A DNA stretch of 64,000 bases, taken from NCBI GenBank assembly GCA_964501185.1, contig CAZCRT010000010.1, forward strand, positions 1 to 64,000. Direction: 5' to 3'. Origin of the DNA: BS150m-G50 sp964501185 [NCBI: uncultured Bacteroidia bacterium]. Lineage in GTDB: Bacteria; CAIWAD01; BS150m-G50. Below the pieces are notes generated by a model. It did not search any database and had not been told where the DNA came from. It was given only the letters and a program-made list of their open reading frames with translations. Positions 1 to 7,662 of this stretch are shown in pieces. The translations under genes were made by a program, and so were the position numbers. Position 1 is the first letter of the stretch, and the number at the start of each line of letters is the position of its first letter.

Positions 1-460
1 CTTCAGCAGCAATTCGCAAAACTCGGCTTTTCCCCAGCTCATATCCTACTCTCCCCCACAATCGCTCAAAGAAATACCTCTGAATAGCAATCTCTCTACG
101 GCTCCGGTAGAGACCTATTGCCTCCCCGGTTGATCCCCCACTTGAGACATATCGTAGTTTTGACCTGGTATATCTCTCATTCAAGAACTCACTTTGATTC
201 TCCATCACTTCCTTCTTTGAGAGAAATGGAAAGCGTTCCAGAACCTGATGTGCGTTTTCAATCGTTATTCTGGCTGGTTCAAAGTCGACTCTATCTCGAT
301 AATAGGGTACATTGAGAAGAGCTTCCTGCAATATGTTCTTTAACAATATCCGACAGTCATAACTATAATCAGCATGCTGTGCCCTATAGACCGCTCTAAC
401 ATCGTGTGTGTAAACTCGGTACTGAATATGTCTATACCACTTCCTTAAAACCTGACGCAT
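1..460 (-). CDS. CapK/PaaK-like adenylate-forming enzyme, N-terminal part (runs off left edge)
   Basis: An open frame of 153 codons starts at the ATG at 458-460 and continues past base 1. An AAGGA Shine-Dalgarno lies about ten bases upstream. The protein has the N-terminal layout of the phenylacetate-CoA ligase/CapK family: a helical start, a segment reading LNVPYYRDRVDF, then FPFLSKKEV and the glycine-rich nucleotide-binding loop SSGGSTGEAIGLYRS near residues 112-126. Family members activate carboxylates as adenylates; CapK-type members sit in capsule and exopolysaccharide loci, which fits the polysaccharide genes that follow. The substrate cannot be told. The C-terminal two thirds lie outside the window. 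Confidence 0.82.
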   Translation of the reverse strand, partial: MRQVLRKWYRHIQYRVYTHDVRAVYRAQHADYSYDCRILLKNILQEALLNVPYYRDRVDFEPARITIENAHQVLERFPFLSKKEVMENQSEFLNERYTRSKLRYVSSGGSTGEAIGLYRSRREIAIQRYFFERLWGRVGYELGKSRVLRIAAE

Positions 461-838
461 TATCCAAGTCCTTTCTCAAACATTTCATACAATATCCCCT
501 GGAGCAAATCTGGCGATTGATTATCCAGAATGGTCCGAGTTCTTTACTGCATCAATACTTCGTGAAAATGATCTAGTTTATCCAGCTAACTTCGCACTCA
601 CATTTCGAAAACGCTCTGGAGCTGACGGGGGTAAACTCCGGTTCTATTTCGATCGCTGAAACATCACCCGTAGTTATAGTATTGAGCAATCAGTCTCAGT
701 CAGCTTCGCGATCAAGACAGATCGGCGGGAAAAATGCCACAGAAAAACTCCATATCACTGATGAATCCCACATGTATGACAATAGAGTTGAAGTTCCAGA
801 CAGATGCGCCTACAGCCGAAACGTAAGCTTCTCCCCCC
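461..838. other. unassigned stretch between CapK-like and ExeA-like genes
   Basis: No convincing gene. On the plus strand a frame without an ATG stays open over 456-656 and stops at 657-659; its translation looks protein-like (for example YPEWSEFFTASILRENDLVY), so it could be the remnant of a broken gene. Several minus-strand frames also stay open for 30-40 codons. A plus-strand frame beginning at 682 has no ribosome-binding site. I see no terminator with a U-tract for the ExeA-like gene, which ends at 839. Confidence 0.3.
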
Positions 839-2374
839 CTACATCAACGACGGTAACATCCGCCATGCTTCCAGATCGCTTTCCGCCAGCTTCGGAAGAT
901 AGAGAAAATCTCCCACACGAATGATATTCGGATTCCTGATGTGCTGATTAGCCTCCAGCACCCGTTCCAGCACCGGCTCCGTGACACAACCATATTCATT
1001 CCACATCAGTACAAACAGCCGGTCACCTCTGCGGATGCGCAGTACTTTACCACCCGGCTCATGAACGACCTCTTCACGAGCTGTTGTTTTCCTTACTGCT
1101 GTCTGCTCCTCCTGCTCAATAACCGGTGGTTCATGGTCAGCCAGTTGCTGCTGGTCCTCCACCATTTCAGTAACCGGTTGACTGACAGGCTTTGCTTCTG
1201 CTTCGGTCACAAAAGTGGTTTCTTCCTGCTCCTCCAGAGCACCCGCAATCAAATCAGATTGGGCAGCGTCACTTGAGGCGGGCTTATCAGATTCGATATC
1301 GCTGTCTGCAATCTCCTCCTGAGAAGCGGGTGTGAAGCCGAATTCCGGTTGCTGAATCCAGATGCGCCAGGTTGCAAAACCAACCAGCACCACAACCACA
1401 GTTACCGCCACCCAGACTCCAACGCGTGGCTTGCGCTTCGCAGTAGCTGCTTTCACAACATGTTGTGATGCAGTTTGCGGGGGGGGGCTTGCTATAGGCG
1501 GCTCCGTAACAACAGCAGCTTCTCTGCCCGTTTCCTCATTACCTTCAAAGGAGGTTTCCACCTGCCGGTGGCTGAACTCAGTAGCAATCACATCCTGCAC
1601 TGCTTCAGCAGTAATAACCGGTTTCTTACTCAGAAAACCCTTCAGCAGCGATGTATCACAGACCTGGTTGATCAGGCGGGGAGTTCCACGGGTAAACTGG
1701 TAGATTTCATGCACAGCCCTGTTCTCAAACAGGTCGTCACGCGGGCAACCGGCAATTTTCAGACGGTGCCAGATGTACTCAGCTGTTTCCGACTCAGAGA
1801 TATATCCCAGGTGGTATCGCAAAGCAATACGCTGGTTCAGTTGTCGCAACTCAGGCAACAACAGCATCTCCTTAAGCTCCGATTGCCCGGCAAGCACAAT
1901 CTGGATCAATTTCTTTTTGGAGGTTTCCAGGTTCGATATCAGCCGCAGATCCTCCAGCACCGGCACGCTCAGATTCTGTGCTTCATCAATCATCAGCACG
2001 ACATTGCGGTCCTGCGCCAGTTCTTCAAGCAGAAAATCGTTCAGCGCTGAGAGATACTCTGACTTGGTGCTGTAACCTTTATCCTCAATACCGTACTCCT
2101 TGAAGATATATCTCAGCAGCTCCAGTGTATCAACAGCACTCTGGTAGATGAAGGCGAAAGTGTATCCCTTATCCAGGGTGGTCAACATCGAGTTCAGCAG
2201 CATTGTTTTGCCGGTACCGACGCCCCCTGTGATGCAAACGAAACCGCGTTGCTTGCGAATGGCGTAAAGCAGATGTGCCTGCGCCTCTTCGTGCCCTTCA
2301 GAGAGATAGAGATATTTTGGATCCGCGGTAACTGAAAATGGTTCTTCAATCATTGAATAGTAATCGAGGTACAT
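839..2374 (-). CDS. ExeA/GspA-like AAA ATPase with TM segment and LysM-like C-terminus
   Basis: The ATPase resembles ExeA/GspA/MshM proteins, which use ATP and peptidoglycan contacts to place envelope machines such as secretion or pilus systems. From the upstream GTG (residue 1 at 2380), Walker A GGVGTGKT is at 52-59, Walker B VVLMIDEAQ at 127-135, one transmembrane helix near 321-341, then an acidic/proline-rich linker and a LysM-like region near 445-500 (RIRRGDRLFVL, later RVGDFLYLPKL). The ATG at 2374 is preferred because AGGAG lies five bases upstream, while the GTG two codons earlier overlaps that site. It is the last gene of the minus-strand series, 132 bases after the receiver protein. 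Its target machine is not in the window. Confidence 0.85.
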   Translation of the reverse strand: MYLDYYSMIEEPFSVTADPKYLYLSEGHEEAQAHLLYAIRKQRGFVCITGGVGTGKTMLLNSMLTTLDKGYTFAFIYQSAVDTLELLRYIFKEYGIEDKGYSTKSEYLSALNDFLLEELAQDRNVVLMIDEAQNLSVPVLEDLRLISNLETSKKKLIQIVLAGQSELKEMLLLPELRQLNQRIALRYHLGYISESETAEYIWHRLKIAGCPRDDLFENRAVHEIYQFTRGTPRLINQVCDTSLLKGFLSKKPVITAEAVQDVIATEFSHRQVETSFEGNEETGREAAVVTEPPIASPPPQTASQHVVKAATAKRKPRVGVWVAVTVVVVLVGFATWRIWIQQPEFGFTPASQEEIADSDIESDKPASSDAAQSDLIAGALEEQEETTFVTEAEAKPVSQPVTEMVEDQQQLADHEPPVIEQEEQTAVRKTTAREEVVHEPGGKVLRIRRGDRLFVLMWNEYGCVTEPVLERVLEANQHIRNPNIIRVGDFLYLPKLAESDLEAWRMLPSLM

Positions 2375-2506
2375 GTCCACTCCTGAAATAATGACCGCTC
2401 ACACTCTGATGGTAAACAGTTTTAAAACACTATCATACATGTCAAACTACACCTTACCACAAAATATTCAACCTGATTCCGTGATATCGGGCCAACGCTG
2501 TGTCAG

Positions 2507-3181
2507 CTACTCACCGGTAGCTGACTGCAGATCAATAATCCTGTCCTTGTCGAGGTAAGGTTTGGTAGTCAGCCTGGTAATGCTGCCGATTTTCCTTACG
2601 ATTGCAGCTATCCGTTGTGTGTTTCTCTCCAACAGCTGCAGCTTCTCCAGAAAGGGGTCCTCTGGTGATGTCCGCATTGTCATCAGTTGCAGATTTCCCA
2701 GCAGTACCATCAACGGCTGGTTGATCTCGTGATTGGCCGTACCCGCCAGCGCCATAACAGCCTGCATTTTCTGTTTCTCAATTGCTTCCAGTTGCAGCTG
2801 CTTCAGCTTCACCAGATTTTTCACCTTCAGTGGCAACTGGATTCGGATCGCTTCATCATCAAACTGTTTCAGAAAGTAATCCACGGCGCCCAGTTTCAGT
2901 GCCCTTTTTATACTGGACAGATCTTTAATCTTGCTGGAGACAATAATCGGAGTCCGTGGTTCAGGATGGCGTTTGTTGAATTCTTCGAGAAACTGAAACC
3001 CGTTCATCCCCTGCATTTTGATTTCCAGGATGATCAGGTCTATCTGTTCACTGGCAATAATCTGCAGAGCCTGCTCCCCATCTACAGCATGATGAAAAGT
3101 GTACTCCCCATCACCCAGTAAAACAGTGAGCAGCTTACGGTTCATAATATCATCGTCAACCAGGAGAATAGTGCCCAGCAA
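2507..3181 (-). CDS. degenerate receiver domain fused to a histidine-kinase dimerisation helix, no ATPase domain
   Basis: Residues 1-120 form a response-regulator receiver fold: acidic patch D9-D11, hydrophobic strand IDLIILEIKM, and the conserved lysine near 105. The phosphoacceptor position holds Glu53 where the family has Asp. Residues about 121-215 are a coiled linker followed by a HisKA-like H-box ATANHEINQPL-type segment with His151. The protein ends at 224 residues without the catalytic ATP-binding domain. It could act as a phosphorylation-independent scaffold or a histidine phosphotransfer partner; that is inference. The start is a TTG at 3181 with only a weak GGGG upstream; an upstream ATG is out of frame. 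Confidence 0.75.
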   Translation of the reverse strand: MLGTILLVDDDIMNRKLLTVLLGDGEYTFHHAVDGEQALQIIASEQIDLIILEIKMQGMNGFQFLEEFNKRHPEPRTPIIVSSKIKDLSSIKRALKLGAVDYFLKQFDDEAIRIQLPLKVKNLVKLKQLQLEAIEKQKMQAVMALAGTANHEINQPLMVLLGNLQLMTMRTSPEDPFLEKLQLLERNTQRIAAIVRKIGSITRLTTKPYLDKDRIIDLQSATGE

Positions 3182-3202
3182 AGTCGAACCCCATTAGTTT
3201 CT

Positions 3203-3221
3203 ATGTCGAATATATCGACAT
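3203..3221. promoter_or_regulatory. perfect inverted repeat upstream of the receiver gene
   Basis: ATGTCGA and TCGACAT are perfect 7-base arms separated by ATATA. The repeat sits 22 bases upstream of the TTG start of the receiver gene, in the 96-base gap that breaks the overlapping operon. Its size and AT-rich spacer suit a dimeric regulator's operator or a short hairpin. No sequence evidence identifies the binding protein. Confidence 0.35.
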
Positions 3222-3277
3222 TGAGCCAACTGGAATTCAGTGGTTTCCTCATGTAAATCGGTGGAAACAGCTGAGTC

Positions 3278-3640
3278 TCATCCGTTGCGATCAAGAAATC
3301 GGGGTTGCGGTTTCAGTGGCAGACGGTAACGCTGTAACACACGACTGCGATTGCCCAGATTTCTCATCTGTGCATCGACCCCCTGCATCTCCCGCTGCAG
3401 CTGCTCCTGCAGGTCATTCTCACTCTGCATAAGGTTTTCAAGCACGCTCCTGGTTGAACCCGCCAGCAATTCCGGAGTTTCCAGCAACAGTTTCAATTGC
3501 TGCCAGGCAGGCTCCCGGTCGTCAAGCAGGTCAGACATCTTCTGCGTGTCAGCTGCAGAGATAGCCAGCTCGAGTTGCTCCTGGCTGACAGTCAGCTCTT
3601 TTACCAGCCGTGGCAGAAGGCTATCGGCGACCGGATTCAA
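3278..3640 (-). CDS. small helical protein, possibly FliT/FlgN-like chaperone
   Basis: A 120-residue, Leu/Gln/Glu-rich protein predicted to be almost entirely helical, with a basic Pro/Arg C-terminus (RYRLPLKPQPRFLDRNG). Size, composition and position after a surface-glycosylation operon recall FliT/FlgN flagellar export chaperones. No diagnostic motif is visible, so this is only a suggestion. Its ATG overlaps the stop of the preceding gene in an ATGA junction, so the two are probably translationally coupled. Confidence 0.6.
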   Translation of the reverse strand: MNPVADSLLPRLVKELTVSQEQLELAISAADTQKMSDLLDDREPAWQQLKLLLETPELLAGSTRSVLENLMQSENDLQEQLQREMQGVDAQMRNLGNRSRVLQRYRLPLKPQPRFLDRNG

Positions 3641-4260
3641 AGCACTGCCAGATTTGTCTGCAATTGTTCTTCCAGCTGCTGTGATATACCATGCCAGTCT
3701 TCCAGAATTATCATAAGTTCATATTCCATCAGATCGGCCAGCATAATCCAATCCTGGTTGTCCTGGGCAGTGATAATTTCGTCCAGAACGTTTGTAATGC
3801 GCTCGCGGAATTTCTCAATCACCATGTCCAGCTCTTCCCGTTTTCCACTTCGTTGAACTACTGCTTCGATTTTCTGGATTGCCAGTGAGAAGAGCTGAAA
3901 TCCGTCTGTGAAACGGGTCAGCGAAGCGTTGGCCTCAACTTCATCACCTAACCGCAACAGATCAGCGCACTTCTCAACTTCCTCGATAAGACGGGCCACC
4001 CATTCTTCAGCTGTTTTCAGGGTGTCCAACGCGACCTGTTCCGGAAAACCTGTAGTCAACTCCAGCCGCTCAATTTCTGTCAGCGGAAGCTGCAGTATTT
4101 CCTCTTCATGCACACCGGTAGCGTCCAGCCCGTCTATTTTCACTTCCAGGATTGTAGTTCCTCTTTCAGTCAGCTGCTTACTGAGCTGCTTCATCAGCTC
4201 TCCGTAAGTATCGGCTGTGGTTGACATCTCCTGCAGGTGACTGTTCACCAGTAATTCCAT
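3637..4260 (-). CDS. hypothetical helical protein
   Basis: A 207-residue acidic protein, mostly helical after about residue 85, with an N-terminal mixed region (ILEVKIDGLDATG near 37-49). I do not recognise a family. The start ATG at 4258-4260 overlaps the TAA of the glycosyltransferase upstream by one base (TAATG), with AGGAGG-type pairing just before it, and its end overlaps the next small gene. It therefore belongs to the glycosylation operon. Together with the following 120-residue protein it might serve flagellar assembly or export, but nothing in the sequence proves this. Confidence 0.6.
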   Translation of the reverse strand: MELLVNSHLQEMSTTADTYGELMKQLSKQLTERGTTILEVKIDGLDATGVHEEEILQLPLTEIERLELTTGFPEQVALDTLKTAEEWVARLIEEVEKCADLLRLGDEVEANASLTRFTDGFQLFSLAIQKIEAVVQRSGKREELDMVIEKFRERITNVLDEIITAQDNQDWIMLADLMEYELMIILEDWHGISQQLEEQLQTNLAVL

Positions 4261-5948
4261 TATTGCTCCTCCTCCCTGAAACGGGAATTAAGTATATTCA
4301 TCATAGTTCTTAATCTGTGTTGATAAAGGTGTTCCGCCTTTATTCTGGCTGCTGCAGCGTTCGATATGCTGGCAGCTTCATCTTCGTGTTCAAGGTACCA
4401 CCTGAGTTTATCCGCAGCTTCTGCGTGACTGTGATACACCACACACTCCCGTTCAATATCAAATAAACGCTCCAGATCCTGGCGATAATCCGTCAGCAGG
4501 AGCCCACCGGAAAGCGGGACGTCAAATACCCGCTGGTTGACAGCTGTATTCATCTGGAAACTGGTCTGATTCAGTTGCACTGCATAGCGCTGATAAAATT
4601 CAGGCAGCTCCTGGTAATAGTCGATTCGTGGGCCTATGTGACGCCTGTGTGACAAATATTCTGACCACTGACTGTCACCAAATACATCAACCGGCAGGTT
4701 CTGAAGCAGCTCTATCCGCTCCCGTTGAGTGGCCTTCAGCACAAGTAGAGATTCGCTGTTGCGTTGAAGCAACTCGCTCTCACCTGCTAATCCCGCTTCC
4801 AGCATATGCTGATTGATAGTTACGGATGGACGCAACCGTTGGGCTGCAATCAGCTTTTCTTCCTGCTGCTGCTTTAGAGGTAATCGAGGTTTTTCGCTCC
4901 AGAGTCTGATCCCGGTACTATTGCTGCCACCGACAAAAGCACCCTGAGCCAGTCTGCTCTCATGTCCGGGAACCATGTGATGACCGGCTGCCAGTGGTAA
5001 ATGAGACACGTTGCTGAATCCGGCAGCTGCCAGTTGCTCCAGATAGCTGCGCTCCCAGACAAAGAGATGATGTGAACTATTAACGCCATGTAACTGGCCG
5101 TTCAAAATGTAGGTAGGGCTGTCCACATACCAGACAGCTACCGGCAGCTGAAGCTCCTCCAGAAGAGCAGCCAACCGTCCCTCTTTGTCAAACCCGAGAT
5201 GATTCACAGTCAGCAGCAGATCCGGTTTAAAGGCAGCAACGCATTCCAGAAGCCTGGGCAGAAAGTCCGGTTCAGCCTCGTAACGCCCCTCTTTTCCACC
5301 TGGAGCTATTCTGAAATTGCGATGTGATACTTTTACTGTCGTCTGTTCCAATCCGAGTTCATTCAAACCGCTGGTCAGCTCCTGCTGTAGAAAATAGCCT
5401 GTGTCCAGCAGCAGTACCCTGTTAATGGTGACTTTGCTGCCGGTATGTGCACTCCTCAGAAACCGGGAGTTGTTTCTACCCGGTTGAAAAGAACGAGTCA
5501 ACTGCCTGACGAAGGAATTGAAAGCGGCTGCATAGGCAGGATTGATATACAGTACTACATCACAGAATCCGTTCTGCATCTGCCTGCGGGTAATTCGTTT
5601 AATGGCCAGTTCACAGTCAGGATCTACTATTATCTCTTCCTGTTCACCAGTGGCTGATTGAACACCAAGTGTCCTGGCGACTTCACGGTCAGGTTCTATA
5701 ACTATCAACTGTAACTGCAGCGGTAGCCTGCCGATCTCCCGTTGCAGATAACCGAGACCACCACCGACAATGACAACCAGATCACGTTTCCGCAACTGCA
5801 TGTTTCCAACCAGCCGGGAAGCCTCCCGTTCGGGATTGTAGCTGGAATGTACCTGTCTCCTGCCCTGTTCTGTCTCCAGCCAGAGCTGTGGAATACCGTT
5901 TTTTCCTCTGTCTATTGTGCAGCCGGAGGGAAACGTTGTATCAGGCAT
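4260..5948 (-). CDS. CgeB-like glycosyltransferase with Maf-like N-terminal Rossmann region
   Basis: The protein has 562 residues from the ATG at 5948, chosen because AGGAGG lies seven bases upstream; a longer reading frame would intrude deeply into the upstream gene. The N-terminal third carries a nucleotide-binding-like motif, VVIVGGGLGYLQREI, matching the GLGLGY motif of the DUF115/Maf proteins in this operon. The rest resembles CgeB/DUF3880 GT-B transferases, with a C-terminal acceptor-like block (NQTSFQMNTAVNQRVFDVPL, then SGGLLLTDYR). Probable role: adding a sugar to a surface protein or glycan. Donor and acceptor are unknown. It overlaps the upstream gene by eight bases and the downstream one by one. 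Confidence 0.75.
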   Translation of the reverse strand: MPDTTFPSGCTIDRGKNGIPQLWLETEQGRRQVHSSYNPEREASRLVGNMQLRKRDLVVIVGGGLGYLQREIGRLPLQLQLIVIEPDREVARTLGVQSATGEQEEIIVDPDCELAIKRITRRQMQNGFCDVVLYINPAYAAAFNSFVRQLTRSFQPGRNNSRFLRSAHTGSKVTINRVLLLDTGYFLQQELTSGLNELGLEQTTVKVSHRNFRIAPGGKEGRYEAEPDFLPRLLECVAAFKPDLLLTVNHLGFDKEGRLAALLEELQLPVAVWYVDSPTYILNGQLHGVNSSHHLFVWERSYLEQLAAAGFSNVSHLPLAAGHHMVPGHESRLAQGAFVGGSNSTGIRLWSEKPRLPLKQQQEEKLIAAQRLRPSVTINQHMLEAGLAGESELLQRNSESLLVLKATQRERIELLQNLPVDVFGDSQWSEYLSHRRHIGPRIDYYQELPEFYQRYAVQLNQTSFQMNTAVNQRVFDVPLSGGLLLTDYRQDLERLFDIERECVVYHSHAEAADKLRWYLEHEDEAASISNAAAARIKAEHLYQHRLRTMMNILNSRFREEEQ

Positions 5949-7662
5949 GTACAGCCTCCTCTTCCGATCTATCCACAGGCATTGGCAGTTCCAACCCCTG
6001 CCAGAGTGTTTCCAGCAGCCATGACAGCAGACGGGCTCTAACCTCCACAGTGTGATACATCTTGCGTCCTTCGAGTGCCAGATACCTGATATCATCACTA
6101 CTCATGCGCTCACGATTGAAACGGTAGAGTACACATAGAGGACGCAGGAACTGATGCTGCATTTCCAGTTGAAACAGCTCACCATCAAGAGCGCTTATCA
6201 CCTCAACCGCCTGACGCAGGAGATCTCTATCCTTCGTGCTGTCCAGCGTCGAAGCTGCCTTGAAACCACGGTTCCCAAGTTCCTCAACCTGACGCAATAC
6301 ACTTTTGTACTCTGCCAGTTGTGTGGCTGTTACCGGGGCAGCAGCAGGTTTTTCCATAGTGAGCAGCAATTCCAATTGCTCTGAAACAGCATTAGAAGAG
6401 ATTTCATAGAAATGAGTTTCCTCTTCCGCGCTGGCAGGTGTTCTGTCCAGTACCTGCTTCCAGAGTATTCTGTAGGCAGAGGTCACCAGCTGATCAACAT
6501 GCAATGTTGTGCGGCTGATTTCCCGCAACTGCAGCATACCATCCCGGTTGAAGGCAGGTATAAAGACATGCAGTTCACTGTTACTGCTGAAGTCCACCAC
6601 ATCACCTCTGATATGATCAATCGCCTTGAGAACAGCGCTGACACTTATCATCTGCCGACAGCGTTGGTGCGGGCAGACAACATGATGACTGCAGGGTGCG
6701 CAGTCTATACGCGGCTGAAGGATAATTGTATTTTCAGTATAGGCGCCTGTTTCCTGTGGCAATGCTGTGGCCAGGAACAGTGCCACCGTCGGGGTGTCAA
6801 CCGCGGCAGCTATATGCATGGAGCCTGTATCGTTGGATATCAACAGTTCACACTGCTCCAACACAGCAGCAAGTAGTGGAATACCGGTTTCCCCTGCCAG
6901 GTTGCACACAGGCACCTTTGCCAGGGAGCTTATCTTTTCAGTCAACTCACGTTCATTGGCGGAACCGATCAGAAGCGGTGTAATATTGTACTCTTCATAC
7001 AGCCTGCGCGTCAGTTCTGCAAAACGCTCTGCCGGCCAGCGGCGGTTATCCCTGTTGGCACCCGGTTGCATTGCCACCAGTGGCGACCCGTCATCAGAGA
7101 ACTCAGCCAGCAAGGTTCTGGCCTGCTCCCGATCCTCGTCCCGGACTTTCAGCTGCAGCCTGGTGCCCTGCCCTGCTTCCAGATCACCTAAACGCCGGTA
7201 AATATCCACCAGATTAAAATCATTAAATCCACGATTGGCGGTTACATTGAAAAAATAATCGATCCAGGGATGTGACGTCAGCTTTCGACCGAGATCATCC
7301 AGCAGTATCCCACGTTTCTGCTGACCCCGTAGTGCTCTCAACAGAACTGCACTCTCGTTGGAATGAGTCACATTGACAATAAGGTCATAGTTATTTTCAC
7401 GTAACGATTCAATTAAATCACGGTGATAGCGATAAGTGGCTGCCAGTGAATCACCCCGGACAATTCGTGAGACAGATTCATCCTGATCCCAGAGCAACAC
7501 CCGCGATACACCGGGAATCATATCGGCAATGCTCCTGAATCCCTGCATTACCAGCAGGTCAATCTGTGGCTGCTCCCATTTCTGCAGGAGCCCCGCAATC
7601 AACGGGGAAGTCTGGACGATATCACCCATACGGGTGAAGTTGATCACCAGAATCCGTTTCAT
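5941..7662 (-). CDS. GT9 heptosyltransferase-like glycosyltransferase with C-terminal extension
   Basis: Residues 1-350 match the glycosyltransferase family 9 (LPS heptosyltransferase) fold. The start, RILVINFTRMGDIVQTSPL, is the usual N-terminal signature; AMQPGANRDNRRWP marks the start of the second domain and SNDTGSMHIAAAV the donor-binding loop. A Cys-rich stretch, CAPCSHHVVCPHQRC, follows near 320, as in other GT9 proteins. The last 220 residues are a helical extension of unknown role. Family members transfer heptose from ADP-heptose; in this context the substrate may differ. ATGA overlap with the preceding gene indicates coupled translation. Confidence 0.82.
   Translation of the reverse strand: MKRILVINFTRMGDIVQTSPLIAGLLQKWEQPQIDLLVMQGFRSIADMIPGVSRVLLWDQDESVSRIVRGDSLAATYRYHRDLIESLRENNYDLIVNVTHSNESAVLLRALRGQQKRGILLDDLGRKLTSHPWIDYFFNVTANRGFNDFNLVDIYRRLGDLEAGQGTRLQLKVRDEDREQARTLLAEFSDDGSPLVAMQPGANRDNRRWPAERFAELTRRLYEEYNITPLLIGSANERELTEKISSLAKVPVCNLAGETGIPLLAAVLEQCELLISNDTGSMHIAAAVDTPTVALFLATALPQETGAYTENTIILQPRIDCAPCSHHVVCPHQRCRQMISVSAVLKAIDHIRGDVVDFSSNSELHVFIPAFNRDGMLQLREISRTTLHVDQLVTSAYRILWKQVLDRTPASAEEETHFYEISSNAVSEQLELLLTMEKPAAAPVTATQLAEYKSVLRQVEELGNRGFKAASTLDSTKDRDLLRQAVEVISALDGELFQLEMQHQFLRPLCVLYRFNRERMSSDDIRYLALEGRKMYHTVEVRARLLSWLLETLWQGLELPMPVDRSEEEAVHA

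Noticed and set aside
682-924. Plus-strand open frame of 80 codons
   Set aside because: No ribosome-binding site, and its 3' part lies antisense to the well-supported ExeA-like gene.
5949-6098. Longer N-terminus for the CgeB-like transferase (start at 6098)
   Set aside because: It would overlap the GT9 gene by 150 bases with Cys/Trp-rich nonsense-like sequence; the ATG at 5948 has AGGAGG at proper spacing.
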